From positions 124,001 to 188,000 of the forward strand of contig NZ_JABTEL010000001.1 of the NCBI RefSeq assembly GCF_013285155.1: a stretch of 64,000 nt of DNA, read 5' to 3'. Shown piece after piece: positions 41,334 to 49,930 of this stretch. Each line of letters begins with the position of its first letter. Position 1 is the first letter of the stretch. Position numbers and translations under genes: made by a program. This stretch comes from Winogradskyella undariae. Its GTDB lineage: Bacteria; Bacteroidota; Bacteroidia; Flavobacteriales; Flavobacteriaceae. The notes under the pieces are model-generated. The model made no database searches and was not told where the DNA came from. It saw only the letters and a program-made list of their open reading frames with translations.

Positions 41334-43358
41334 TTGTTGAAGCATATATTCTTTATATTTTTTATTATTCAGATTGCAACTGATGTCATTTATGCTCAAA
41401 GTAAAGTCGTAGATTCGGTGAATGCGTTAATATTGAAATCTAAGGACGATACATATTCATTAGGTGAACGATTTAAATATGCGAGTACTGCATCTGAACT
41501 AGCGAAGAAGGCTAAAATAGACTCTATGGTCTTAAAAGCAAACAGGAGTTTATCTACCCAATATTTTTATTTACAAGAATATGATAAATATGTAAGTTTA
41601 AACAGAGCTAATTTAGATTTAGCGAAAAAAATTAATGATTCTTCAGCTGTAACAGTGGCTGGTTCTAATCTTGGGTCGTACTATAGATATACACAACAGA
41701 ACGATAGTTCCTATTTTTTTTATTCTAGAGCACTAAAATTTTATAGCAGTAAAGAGGTCTCAGAAAAAAAAGCAAATGCGCTCTTTTATTCGGCAGACCT
41801 TCAGCAAATGGCAAAAATTTATACCGCTGCTGAAGATGATGCTGTAAAAGCACTTTCAATTTTAAATAGATTACCAAAAACAGAATATCGCTTAGATATG
41901 TACTGGAGTCTCTATAACTTATTGGCTATGAACTCTAATGAGTTAGAAAACTATAATAAAGCTATAGAGTATTATGATGAATCGATTAAGTATGCAAAAG
42001 TGATGCAAAATGGATTTATTAATGAAATATATTCTATCAATAACAAAGCAAATGTTTATCGTAAAATAGGAAAATATAAAGAGGCTATTGATTTATACGA
42101 GAGTCTCTTGCCTTTAAAATTAAAATACGAAGACGAAGATCCTACGTTTTATGCGGTTCTTCTTAGTAATATAATAAAAACTAAATTTGAATCCGATAAG
42201 TATGATTTTGAGGATCTTGAAAGTGATTACAAAGAGGCTTATGAAATTGTAGAAAGTTTAGATGATGAAATTACTTTAATGCACTTATCATTAGACCTGT
42301 CTGAGTTTTACTTGAAAAATCAGTATAACGATTCGGTTGTGAAATACAGTGAGAATGCTTTAAATATGGCAAGAAAAGTGGGCTCAAATCAAACTAGGTT
42401 ACAGGCTTTACTTAATATGTCTAAGGCTGTTAATGGTTATAAGGCAAGAGCATTGTTATTAGAACATATCCAACTCTCAGATAGTCTTAGATCAGAAGAT
42501 AGAAAAGTTAGAAATAAATTTGCGAGAATAAAATTTGATACAGAACAAATCGAAGCCGAAAACAAACAAATATCAAAAGAAAACCTTTATTTACTGATCT
42601 TGTCAGTAGGTATATTACTAACAGCTGTCTTGGTTTATATTGTTATTTCTCAACGTGCAAAAAATAGAAAGTTAGAGCTGATGCAAATTCAACAGACGGC
42701 AAACGAAGACATCTATAATTTAATGCTTGGTCAGCAAGATAAAGTTGATGAAGCTAGAGCTAAAGAAAAATTAAGAATCTCTAAAGAATTACACGATGGT
42801 GTTTTGGGTCGACTTTTTGGTGTGAGGTTAAGCTTAGATAGTATCAACTTTAAAGAGGGTAAAGAGGCTATGTTATCTAGATCAAAATATATAAGTCAAC
42901 TTCAAGTTGTAGAGCAAGATATTCGTAAAATCTCTCATGAATTAAATATCGATTTTATTTCTGGTTCTAGTTTTGTAGATATTGTTTCAGAACTTATAGA
43001 AGTGCAATCTACGGCATATGGTCTAGAATCTGAATTTGATTATACCGATGATATAAGTTGGGATTTAGTATCAAATAAAATCAAAATAAATATATATAGA
43101 ATCATTCAAGAGTCTATGCAGAATATTTATAAACATGCTAAAGCAAAACATATTCAAATTAGTATTTTACTGGAAAAAAACTTAATTTGCTTGAATATCA
43201 TTGACGATGGAGGAGGTTTTGATATTTTAAAAAATAAGAAGGGTATTGGATTAAAAAATATGAATTCTAGAGTAGATGATATTCAAGGTCATATTGTTTT
43301 TACTTCTAAATTAGGCAATGGTACAAGCGTTAATGTTAAAATTCCTTATTCAAATTAA
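41334..43358 (+). CDS. TPR-domain sensor histidine kinase (HisKA_3 type)
   Basis: A 674-residue membrane kinase. A signal peptide (residues 1-21, ending IYAQS) is followed by a periplasmic TPR-like helical domain (about 30-400), a coiled coil, one membrane helix (about 423-443), then the HisKA_3 dimerisation domain with KLRISKELHDGVLGRLFGVRL (His in ELHDG) and a HATPase_c with IIQESMQNIYKHAKAKHI, IDDGGGFD and KKGIGLKNMNSRV. It belongs to the NarX/LuxR-type two-component class. The start is TTG at 41334 or 41337. The response regulator gene follows by 6 bp. Confidence 0.9.
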   Translation: MLKHIFFIFFIIQIATDVIYAQSKVVDSVNALILKSKDDTYSLGERFKYASTASELAKKAKIDSMVLKANRSLSTQYFYLQEYDKYVSLNRANLDLAKKINDSSAVTVAGSNLGSYYRYTQQNDSSYFFYSRALKFYSSKEVSEKKANALFYSADLQQMAKIYTAAEDDAVKALSILNRLPKTEYRLDMYWSLYNLLAMNSNELENYNKAIEYYDESIKYAKVMQNGFINEIYSINNKANVYRKIGKYKEAIDLYESLLPLKLKYEDEDPTFYAVLLSNIIKTKFESDKYDFEDLESDYKEAYEIVESLDDEITLMHLSLDLSEFYLKNQYNDSVVKYSENALNMARKVGSNQTRLQALLNMSKAVNGYKARALLLEHIQLSDSLRSEDRKVRNKFARIKFDTEQIEAENKQISKENLYLLILSVGILLTAVLVYIVISQRAKNRKLELMQIQQTANEDIYNLMLGQQDKVDEARAKEKLRISKELHDGVLGRLFGVRLSLDSINFKEGKEAMLSRSKYISQLQVVEQDIRKISHELNIDFISGSSFVDIVSELIEVQSTAYGLESEFDYTDDISWDLVSNKIKINIYRIIQESMQNIYKHAKAKHIQISILLEKNLICLNIIDDGGGFDILKNKKGIGLKNMNSRVDDIQGHIVFTSKLGNGTSVNVKIPYSN

Positions 43359-43364
43359 TTACAC

Positions 43365-44033
43365 ATGGAACACATAAAAATTTTAATGGTAGATGATCAT
43401 CCTATTATTATTGAAGGCTATCAAAATGTGTTAATGGCAACTAAGAAAGAAGATGAAACTTTATATATAGATACTGCTAATAATTGTGATACTGCAGTTA
43501 CAATGATAGAGCGAGCTTCAAAAAAGTATCCCTATAATATCTGTTTTTTTGATATTAGTTTACCTGGTTCTGAGGATGGTAAATATCTTTCGGGTGAAGA
43601 TCTAGCACTTTTAGCAAAGAAGTTAATGCCTAGGGCTAAGATTGTAATTTTAACGATGTTTAATGAAAGTTTCAGAATCCATAATATAATTAAAGAGATC
43701 AATCCAGATGGGTTTCTTATTAAAAGTGATTTAACTTCTATGGAATTGGCTGATGGTTTTCAACAAATTATGAAATCACCACCCTATTATAGTAGTACCG
43801 TAAAAAATTATATTAAAAAAACTATTTCTAGCGATATTTATGTAGATGATATCAATCGAAAAATCTTACACTTGTTATCTCAGGGTGTCAAAACAAAAAG
43901 TTTAAATGAGTATATAGATATTTCAACAAGTGCCATTGAGAAACGAAAAAAACAACTTAAAATTTTATTTGGTATTGACGATAGTAAGGATGAATCTTTG
44001 TTAAAAGAAGCTAGAGAAAAAGGTTATTTGTAA
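43365..44033 (+). CDS. Response regulator with atypical C-terminal helix-turn-helix
   Basis: A 222-residue regulator. The receiver (1 to about 135) has VDDHPI, the phospho-acceptor Asp in CFFDISLPGSEDG, VILTMFNES and the Lys in FLIKSDLT. The receiver has an insertion after the Asp loop (GSEDGKYLSGEDLA). The C-terminal part (about 155-222) ISTSAIEKRKKQLKILFGI looks like a diverged LuxR/NarL-type HTH in which the usual VA.HR.NI.K pattern is weak. It pairs with the kinase upstream. Confidence 0.88.
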   Translation: MEHIKILMVDDHPIIIEGYQNVLMATKKEDETLYIDTANNCDTAVTMIERASKKYPYNICFFDISLPGSEDGKYLSGEDLALLAKKLMPRAKIVILTMFNESFRIHNIIKEINPDGFLIKSDLTSMELADGFQQIMKSPPYYSSTVKNYIKKTISSDIYVDDINRKILHLLSQGVKTKSLNEYIDISTSAIEKRKKQLKILFGIDDSKDESLLKEAREKGYL

Positions 44034-44138
44034 ACAAAGTCATATAAAAAATATTTTCTCAGTTTTTAAATAAGCTTGAATCTACTATATAGTATAAGAA
44101 TTACGGTTTTTCCGCAGCAAAATGTAAAAGGTGATATA

Positions 44139-44244
44139 TATATTTGCAACATCAGCAAGAGTTAATTAATCCCTTATTAAGTTTTTGTTGAATTAATAGC
44201 AAGAAAATTTAGCCTAGTTTCATTTAATGTAGCTAGGCTTTTTT
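44139..44244 (+). ncRNA. Candidate small RNA of about 90 nt
   Basis: A TATATTTG -7 element (44139-44146) is followed, without an ORF, by a terminator hairpin with T-run at 44211-44244. The predicted transcript runs from about 44152 to 44243 and is AT-rich. No known RNA family is recognised. The alternative is that the hairpin simply ends the upstream response regulator mRNA and the -7 match is fortuitous. Confidence 0.35.
44211..44244 (+). terminator. Intrinsic terminator after the response regulator / candidate sRNA
   Basis: Stem AGCCTAG / CTAGGCT with a 15-nt loop and T6. Confidence 0.7.
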
Positions 44245-44256
44245 AATTCAGTCTAT

Positions 44257-44754
44257 TTAATACCAATTGGCATTGTGTTCTAACAATTTTGCAATAAAAA
44301 AGCCAAAGTAAATTATAGCAACGATAAATTTTAAAAAGGTAGAAGCTATAAAACCTAAAAACGATCCAAATGCTGCTTTTAAGGCTTTATTAAAATCATT
44401 TTTGTTCATCATTTCTCCAATAAGTGCCCCAAAAAATGGGCCAATGATGATACCAAACGGAATAGGAGCAATTAATCCTATTATTAAACCTAACGTTGTG
44501 CCAATCATTCCGGCTTTACTTCCTCCAAAACGTTTGGTTCCTATAGCGGGTATTATATAATCTAGTACATAAATAACTATGGCAACAATTAAGGTTATTA
44601 TTAAAAAAGTCTGACTCATTTCTACACCTTTCGTAAAATGAAGGACTAATAAACCTGCCCAACTTGTCAATGGTCCAGGTATTACGGGTAGAAAACTACC
44701 TAAGATTCCAATAATCATTAATAGAAAAGCAATGACGACTAAAAATAGTTCCAT
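44257..44754 (-). CDS. DUF456 membrane protein
   Basis: A 165-residue, glycine-rich membrane protein with about five hydrophobic segments. The motifs GILGSFLPVIPGPLTSWAGLL and GTKRFGGSKAGMIGTTLGLIIG and the GPFFGALIGEMM loop are diagnostic of DUF456. The family has no known function. It is convergent with the response regulator and divergent from the blaI-like gene. Confidence 0.9.
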   Translation of the reverse strand: MELFLVVIAFLLMIIGILGSFLPVIPGPLTSWAGLLVLHFTKGVEMSQTFLIITLIVAIVIYVLDYIIPAIGTKRFGGSKAGMIGTTLGLIIGLIAPIPFGIIIGPFFGALIGEMMNKNDFNKALKAAFGSFLGFIASTFLKFIVAIIYFGFFIAKLLEHNANWY

Positions 44755-44829
44755 AAAATTAAGTTCAATTTATTTATAAGACGCTGTAAACAAGCATTTG
44801 TTACAATTATTAACTATGAAATTAGTTCA

Positions 44830-44845
44830 AACTAAATAATTAGTT
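44830..44845. promoter_or_regulatory. BlaI-type operator 1: AACTAA-N4-TTAGTT
   Basis: A perfect 6-bp inverted repeat with a 4-bp spacer. It ends exactly where the -7 element TATATTTG (44845-44852) begins. Confidence 0.7.
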
Positions 44846-44852
44846 ATATTTG
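44845..44852 (+). promoter_or_regulatory. -7 element TATATTTG of the blaI/blaR1-like operon
   Basis: The box is sandwiched between the two AACTAA-N4-TTAGTT repeats, so a bound repressor would block it. Confidence 0.65.
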
Positions 44853-44863
44853 TAATGGGTTTA

Positions 44864-44879
44864 AACTAAAAACTTAGTT
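44864..44879. promoter_or_regulatory. BlaI-type operator 2: AACTAA-N4-TTAGTT
   Basis: The second copy of the same repeat, 34 bp downstream of the first and ending 2 bp before the repressor ATG. Confidence 0.7.
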
Positions 44880-44881
44880 AT

Positions 44882-45241
44882 ATGAAGCAGTTAACAAAAG
44901 CAGAAGAAGAGATTATGCAAGCCTTATGGTTGCTTAAAAAAGCGAATGTAAAATCGGTTATAGAAACTTTGCCAGAACCTAAACCTGCTTATAATACTGT
45001 TTCTACCATAATTAGAATTTTAGAATCTAAAGGTTTTGTAAGCTATGAGAAAAAAGGAAAAGGGCATGTGTATTTTCCTGTTGTGGCTAAAGAATCTTAC
45101 AGTAATCAATCCATTAATAAATTAGTCGATAATTATTTTCAAGGTTCATTTAAAAGTATGGTGTCTTTCTTTGTTCAGAAAAATGATGTGGATATAAAAG
45201 ATATAGAAGTCTTATTAGATGAAATTAATAAAAAGAACTAA
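44882..45241 (+). CDS. BlaI/MecI/CopY-family repressor
   Basis: A 119-residue winged-helix repressor. It opens LTKAEEEIMQALWLLKKANVKSVIETLP and has the recognition helix PAYNTVSTIIRILESKGFVSYEKKGKGHVYFPVV, both typical of the family, then a short dimerisation tail. Family members are inactivated by cleavage by the partner M56 protease. Two identical operators flank its promoter. The protease gene starts 2 bp after the stop. Confidence 0.94.
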   Translation: MKQLTKAEEEIMQALWLLKKANVKSVIETLPEPKPAYNTVSTIIRILESKGFVSYEKKGKGHVYFPVVAKESYSNQSINKLVDNYFQGSFKSMVSFFVQKNDVDIKDIEVLLDEINKKN

Positions 45242-45243
45242 TT

Positions 45244-47064
45244 ATGCTTTATACAATACTTCAAATTATTGCATTTCAAGCCTTGTTTTTATTGGTTTAC
45301 GATTTGTTTTTAAAACGAGAAACCTTCTTTAATTATAATAGAGCGTATTTAATGTTGACTTCCGTTTTGTCACTCATTTTGCCTTTTGTAAAGTTCCCGA
45401 CATTGAAAAAACTGGCCACTAAAGATATGGTAATTCATTTACCCGAAGTTTTTATAGGGGCTAAAACACCAACGGCTTATGATATTCAAATAGCAGAACA
45501 AGTCGGTATCATTTTAGAGCAACCAAAAACCCCAATTTGGCAAATTGTAGCACTTTCTGGAATTGGAATTGCAACACTCATTTTTCTTATTAAAATAACC
45601 AAATTATACTGGGTAAAATATAAAAATCCAAAACGTTGGAAAGGTAATGTTCTTATTGTTAATTTAATAAAGAGTAATGAGGCTTATTCGTTTTTCAATA
45701 CCATATTTTTAGGAGAACGTATTTCTGAAAGTGAAAAATCAACCATTTACGAACATGAAATGGTACATATTAAAGAACTACACTCTTTAGATTTATTATT
45801 TTTTGAATTGCTACGCATCATTTTTTGGTTTAATCCACTAGTATATATCTACCAAAATAGAATTAAAGAATTACACGAATATATTGCTGATGCCAAAGCT
45901 GTAAAACAAAGCGGGAAATCGGAATATTATAAAAGTTTACTCAATCAGGTTTTAGATGTTAATCAGGCGTCTTTTACCAATGCATTTTTCAATACATCAT
46001 TAATCAAAAAACGAATCGCTATGTTACAAAAATCAAAATCAAAACAACTTCATCTTATTAAGTATGCCTTATTAATTCCTATGTTATTTGGAATGTTAAT
46101 TTATACCTCTACTGAAGTTAGAGCGCAGGAGAAAACAACGGAACAAGTTGTTGACCAAGAATTGACTGAAGCAGAGTTGGTGAAAAAGTATTATGATGAA
46201 TTTGGAGCAATGAAAAAAAATGGCTCTAGCTTTTTTGAAATTTCAGATTATGCAGGATTTAGTAAGGGTAAGACAATCAAATATTTAATGTCAAAAAAAG
46301 AGTTTTTGAAAATGAAAGCATTTTTGATTTATCTTTCAGAAGATGATATTAGAAACAAATATGAAGGGGGTACTTTAACTCAGGTTGATATTGATGGATC
46401 AAAATTTATGAGTATGGATAAATTCAAAACTTATGAAGAATTTAAAGCTTTTAAAAACACAAAAGAACAAAAAGAACGTTGGGAGTTATATGGACAAGAA
46501 GGAGTTTTAAAATTATTTGTTGAAGATGTTGCGGATAAAACAAAAGAAGAAACTAAACGCTATAATGCTTATTTGAAGCAATTAGAAAACGATGATTCAT
46601 TTAATAAATTAGTGGTTACAGATGGTAGGTCAACTTTAGTGTTAGATTCTTATATTTCACAAGAGGGAGAAGAGGTAATTAAGTACGAAATAGCAGAAGT
46701 CCCATTTTCAGTAGTCGATGAAAGCCCAACAACTGTAGATTGTGAAGATTTAGAAAGCAATGAAGATCGAAAAAACTGTTTTAATAATTTTGTGAATAAG
46801 CACATTGCTAAAAACTTTAATACAAGTATAGGTGATAGTCTAAGTCAAGGGAGAAAACGTGTTTTTGTTCAGTTTAAAATTGATACCAATGGGACTGTTA
46901 AACATATTGTTGCTAGAGGTCCAAGTCCAGAATTAGAGGAAGAAGCCAAACGTGTTTTAGAGATGTTACCTCAGTTTATTCCTGGAAAACAAAAAGGGAA
47001 ATTGGTTGTAGTGCCTTTTTCTGTGCCCATTGTTTTTCAAATTCATGATTCTAAAAAAGACTAA
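45244..47064 (+). CDS. BlaR1-like M56 metallopeptidase with TonB-type C-terminus
   Basis: A 606-residue membrane sensor-protease. About four N-terminal membrane helices carry the zinc motif HEMVH (residues 171-175) and the downstream ligand region RIKELHEYIADAKAV. After another helix (about 277-295, ending in VRAQE) comes a large extracytoplasmic region, which ends with a TonB-C-like domain (about 525-606): FVQFKIDTNGTVKHIVARGPSPELEEEAKRVL. A C-x-EDRK-x-CF segment just before it recurs in the lipoprotein at 48315. No penicillin-binding domain is seen, so the signal is not obviously a beta-lactam. It should cleave the co-encoded repressor. Confidence 0.9.
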   Translation: MLYTILQIIAFQALFLLVYDLFLKRETFFNYNRAYLMLTSVLSLILPFVKFPTLKKLATKDMVIHLPEVFIGAKTPTAYDIQIAEQVGIILEQPKTPIWQIVALSGIGIATLIFLIKITKLYWVKYKNPKRWKGNVLIVNLIKSNEAYSFFNTIFLGERISESEKSTIYEHEMVHIKELHSLDLLFFELLRIIFWFNPLVYIYQNRIKELHEYIADAKAVKQSGKSEYYKSLLNQVLDVNQASFTNAFFNTSLIKKRIAMLQKSKSKQLHLIKYALLIPMLFGMLIYTSTEVRAQEKTTEQVVDQELTEAELVKKYYDEFGAMKKNGSSFFEISDYAGFSKGKTIKYLMSKKEFLKMKAFLIYLSEDDIRNKYEGGTLTQVDIDGSKFMSMDKFKTYEEFKAFKNTKEQKERWELYGQEGVLKLFVEDVADKTKEETKRYNAYLKQLENDDSFNKLVVTDGRSTLVLDSYISQEGEEVIKYEIAEVPFSVVDESPTTVDCEDLESNEDRKNCFNNFVNKHIAKNFNTSIGDSLSQGRKRVFVQFKIDTNGTVKHIVARGPSPELEEEAKRVLEMLPQFIPGKQKGKLVVVPFSVPIVFQIHDSKKD

Positions 47065-47073
47065 TTACTGCTT

Positions 47074-48204
47074 ATGAAATTAATTTTAGGGTTCTTGTGT
47101 TGTGTTTTTGTGATCCATTTAAATGCTCAAAATATAAAAGCGGAAGCAGATCATCTTTATGTGAATGGTAATTTTTCCAAAGCCATTGAGACCTATAAAT
47201 CTCTTAAAAATTTAGATGTTGTTTATGATGATATAGCTAAGGCTTATATTGCTATTGGTAACTATGATGAAGCCTTAGATTATTATGATAAAGCTGTGAC
47301 AGCTAATGAAGATAATCTTTTAATAAAGTATGAATTTGCAAAACTTTTAGCACGTACTAAAAAGTATAAGGAAGCCAATTTGTTATTCGCTAATTTAATT
47401 ACGTCAGACATTCTAAACCCTAATTACCATTACGAGTTGGGTATTGTTTTAGAAAAGCAAAAAGACACTGCGGCTTTAGAGCAATTTATAAAAACATTTG
47501 AACTTGATGAAACGCACCAAAAAGCTATTTTTAAAATTGCGAAACATCATTTAATAAAACGGAACTTTATAGAAACTCATGGTTATATAGATCGCGGATT
47601 AGAAAGTTATAAAAATAACGTAAAACTAATAAGTTTAAAAGCACAAGCTTATTATCATCAAGAATATTATTCACAAGCTGTTGTATGGTTTCAAAAATTA
47701 CTTGATTTAGGTGAGAAATCTGAATTTATTTATGAAAAATTGAGTTTGTCTTTTGCGCAAAATTCGGATTATATAGAAGCTATTAATTACCGAAAAAAAG
47801 CTTTAAAATATAGTCCGAATGATGCCAATGCAATGTTTGTAATTGCTGGTTATTATGAAAAATTAAACAATTTTGAAAAGGCAGAAGAATTTATGACTAA
47901 ATCTTTACAATTAAAAGATCTTCCGCTTTCAGATGAATATCAACGATTAGGCACAATTTTAAATCGTCAGAAAAAGTACGAAGCAGCCATTAAAACATTT
48001 CAAAAATCCTTAAAAGAAGATCCTTCTAATATGGTTACGGAATTCTATCTGTTAAGAACCAAAGACGAATATTACGCTGATATTGATGCAAAAATTAGAG
48101 CGTATGAGAAGTTTGTAGAAAAACATAAAGAAAATCCGTTTGTTAGGTTTTCAGAATCTAGATTAAAAGAATTAAAGCAAGAAAAGTTTTTAGCTGAAAA
48201 TTAA
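47074..48204 (+). CDS. Exported tetratricopeptide repeat protein
   Basis: A 376-residue protein with a signal peptide (residues 1-18, FVIHLNAQ) and some eight to ten TPR-like helix pairs, such as AIGNYDEALDYYDKAVTANEDNLL and NRQKKYEAAIKTFQKSLKEDPSN. It probably acts as a protein-binding scaffold in the periplasm. It starts 9 bp after the M56 peptidase gene, so it is likely part of the BlaI-controlled operon. Confidence 0.85.
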   Translation: MKLILGFLCCVFVIHLNAQNIKAEADHLYVNGNFSKAIETYKSLKNLDVVYDDIAKAYIAIGNYDEALDYYDKAVTANEDNLLIKYEFAKLLARTKKYKEANLLFANLITSDILNPNYHYELGIVLEKQKDTAALEQFIKTFELDETHQKAIFKIAKHHLIKRNFIETHGYIDRGLESYKNNVKLISLKAQAYYHQEYYSQAVVWFQKLLDLGEKSEFIYEKLSLSFAQNSDYIEAINYRKKALKYSPNDANAMFVIAGYYEKLNNFEKAEEFMTKSLQLKDLPLSDEYQRLGTILNRQKKYEAAIKTFQKSLKEDPSNMVTEFYLLRTKDEYYADIDAKIRAYEKFVEKHKENPFVRFSESRLKELKQEKFLAEN

Positions 48205-48314
48205 TATTGTAATTATGAAGTAGAAGGTGTCTTCATAGTTGATTTTAAATGCGTTGTGGTCTATGCGGTATATTCTAGAAAATATTTGTACTTTTCGGTG
48301 TTAGAACTGTATTA

Positions 48315-48794
48315 ATGAAACAAATTGTTTGTCTTTTACTCTTATTTTTCACAATGATCTCTTGTGATTATTTCGACAAGAAGAAAGTCTATACCGAAGA
48401 TTTGCTAGAGGAAGAATTGCAAACCTTTAATTGGAATGAGGTTGATGCTTACCCAACATTTACAAGTTGCGATTCTATGTCTGCAAAAGAAGATCGTAAA
48501 ATCTGTTTTCAAAATACTTTAATAACCAATGTTAATCAATATTTAGCGCATCAAAATCTTGTTGTATCTAAAGATGTTAGCGATACTATAGTACTTAAAA
48601 TAATTATAGATTATAATGGTAAATTAGAAGTAGAATCGATAGCTATAAAACCTGAGACGGTTAGTGAAATCCCTGAAATTGATAGTTTATTACGTCAGAG
48701 TTTAAAAACTATTCCAAAAATTTATCCAGCAATAAAAAGAGGTCAACAAGTGACTACGGCTTTTGAGTTTCCTGTTAATGTAAATATTAATTAA
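48315..48794 (+). CDS. Lipoprotein with TonB-C-like domain
   Basis: A 159-residue lipoprotein (signal LLLLFFTMISC, Cys at about residue 17). The middle segment CDSMSAKEDRKICFQNTLITNVNQYL mirrors the segment CEDLESNEDRKNCFNNFVNKHI of the M56 peptidase two genes upstream. The C-terminal half (KIIIDYNGKLEVESIAIKP onward, ending TTAFEFPVNVNI) resembles a TonB C-terminal fold. It is a likely paralogue of the peptidase sensor tail. The 110-bp gap upstream means cotranscription is uncertain. Confidence 0.7.
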   Translation: MKQIVCLLLLFFTMISCDYFDKKKVYTEDLLEEELQTFNWNEVDAYPTFTSCDSMSAKEDRKICFQNTLITNVNQYLAHQNLVVSKDVSDTIVLKIIIDYNGKLEVESIAIKPETVSEIPEIDSLLRQSLKTIPKIYPAIKRGQQVTTAFEFPVNVNIN

Positions 48795-48796
48795 GT

Positions 48797-49930
48797 TTAC
48801 TTTTTAAAGTTCCTGCCTTTCCATTCATAAGTTTTAAAGAAAGATAAAAAGGCAACACTCACATTAAAAATGGGATATAGTATAATAGAAAATAGATAAG
48901 AAAGTAATAAGTTATCTTGCCTAAAAAAACGTGTTGTTTTAAATAGTAATAAAAAATCGATGCTAAATTTTATAACTAATAAAGCGATTATTGTTTGTGA
49001 TGATGAATAGTTGAAAATAAGCGAAATAATTAATCCTAAAAAAACAAGATTACCAAGTAAGACAATCAATCCAACTAATTTTGAAAACCAAAAATTATAA
49101 CGACTAGCTTTAGAGGCCCAACGGATACGTTGATGCACTAGGTTTTTAAGATTTTCAGCCGGATTTGTAGTTACTATAGCTGTTTTTGCTTTTAAATAAC
49201 TTACTTTTTTTGAGTCGTGTTTAATAAATTTTTCAAGTAGAAACATATCGTCACCACTCGCAATTCCATCATTACCTTCAAAACCTTTAACGGATTTAAA
49301 TTCCGATTTTTTATAAGCGAAATTCGCACCATTACACATAAAGGCCTTATCAATACCAAAACCACCAATTGTAGCACCTTGTAAACTCAAAAAATCTAAA
49401 GTTTGAAAACGATTTAAAAACGAATTCTCACCGTGATAAGTTACAGGGGCAACAATACAATTTGGTTTTTCTGTTTGAATACTTTCATCAAAAGTATCAA
49501 GCCAATATTGTGGTAATACACAATCAGCATCCGTTGTAACAATCCAATTATAATTAGAAACTTTAATCGCTGAGGTTATAGCATCTTTTTTAGGGGAATT
49601 TGATGTTCGTTCGTTTTTAATAATCCTAATATTATCAATGGTAGAATTTGAAGCTAGAATTTTTTCAATAATTAACACCGATTCATCATTAGAGTCATCA
49701 TTTACCAAAATAATTTCAAATAATGATTTAGGATAATTCAGGTTTGAAATAGAGGTTAATAAATCGGGAAGATTCTCAGCCTCATTTCTAAAAGGAATAA
49801 CAACAGAGAATTTAGTTTTAGATTCTAAATTTTGAAGTTTAAAATCTTTTACTTTATCAAAGCCGTAAGTCAATAACCCTATAATAATAAGATAAGTTAT
49901 CGTAATAAATATGGCGATTAATAGCAGCAT
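48797..49930 (-). CDS. GT2 glycosyltransferase with membrane helices
   Basis: A 377-residue family-2 transferase anchored by one N-terminal and two or three C-terminal helices. Catalytic signatures are VVIPFRNEAENLPDLL, EIILVNDDSNDES, the DxD in WIVTTDADCVLP, FMCNGANFAYKKS and the acceptor motif HQRIRWASKASRY (a QxxRW variant). It is likely to transfer sugar to a membrane or surface acceptor. Its start overlaps the stop of the flippase-like gene by one base, so the two are coupled. Confidence 0.88.
   Translation of the reverse strand: MLLLIAIFITITYLIIIGLLTYGFDKVKDFKLQNLESKTKFSVVIPFRNEAENLPDLLTSISNLNYPKSLFEIILVNDDSNDESVLIIEKILASNSTIDNIRIIKNERTSNSPKKDAITSAIKVSNYNWIVTTDADCVLPQYWLDTFDESIQTEKPNCIVAPVTYHGENSFLNRFQTLDFLSLQGATIGGFGIDKAFMCNGANFAYKKSEFKSVKGFEGNDGIASGDDMFLLEKFIKHDSKKVSYLKAKTAIVTTNPAENLKNLVHQRIRWASKASRYNFWFSKLVGLIVLLGNLVFLGLIISLIFNYSSSQTIIALLVIKFSIDFLLLFKTTRFFRQDNLLLSYLFSIILYPIFNVSVAFLSFFKTYEWKGRNFKK

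Noticed and set aside
44882..47064. BlaI/BlaR1-like pair as a beta-lactam resistance locus.
   Set aside because: No beta-lactamase or penicillin-binding domain is nearby and the sensor tail is TonB-C-like.
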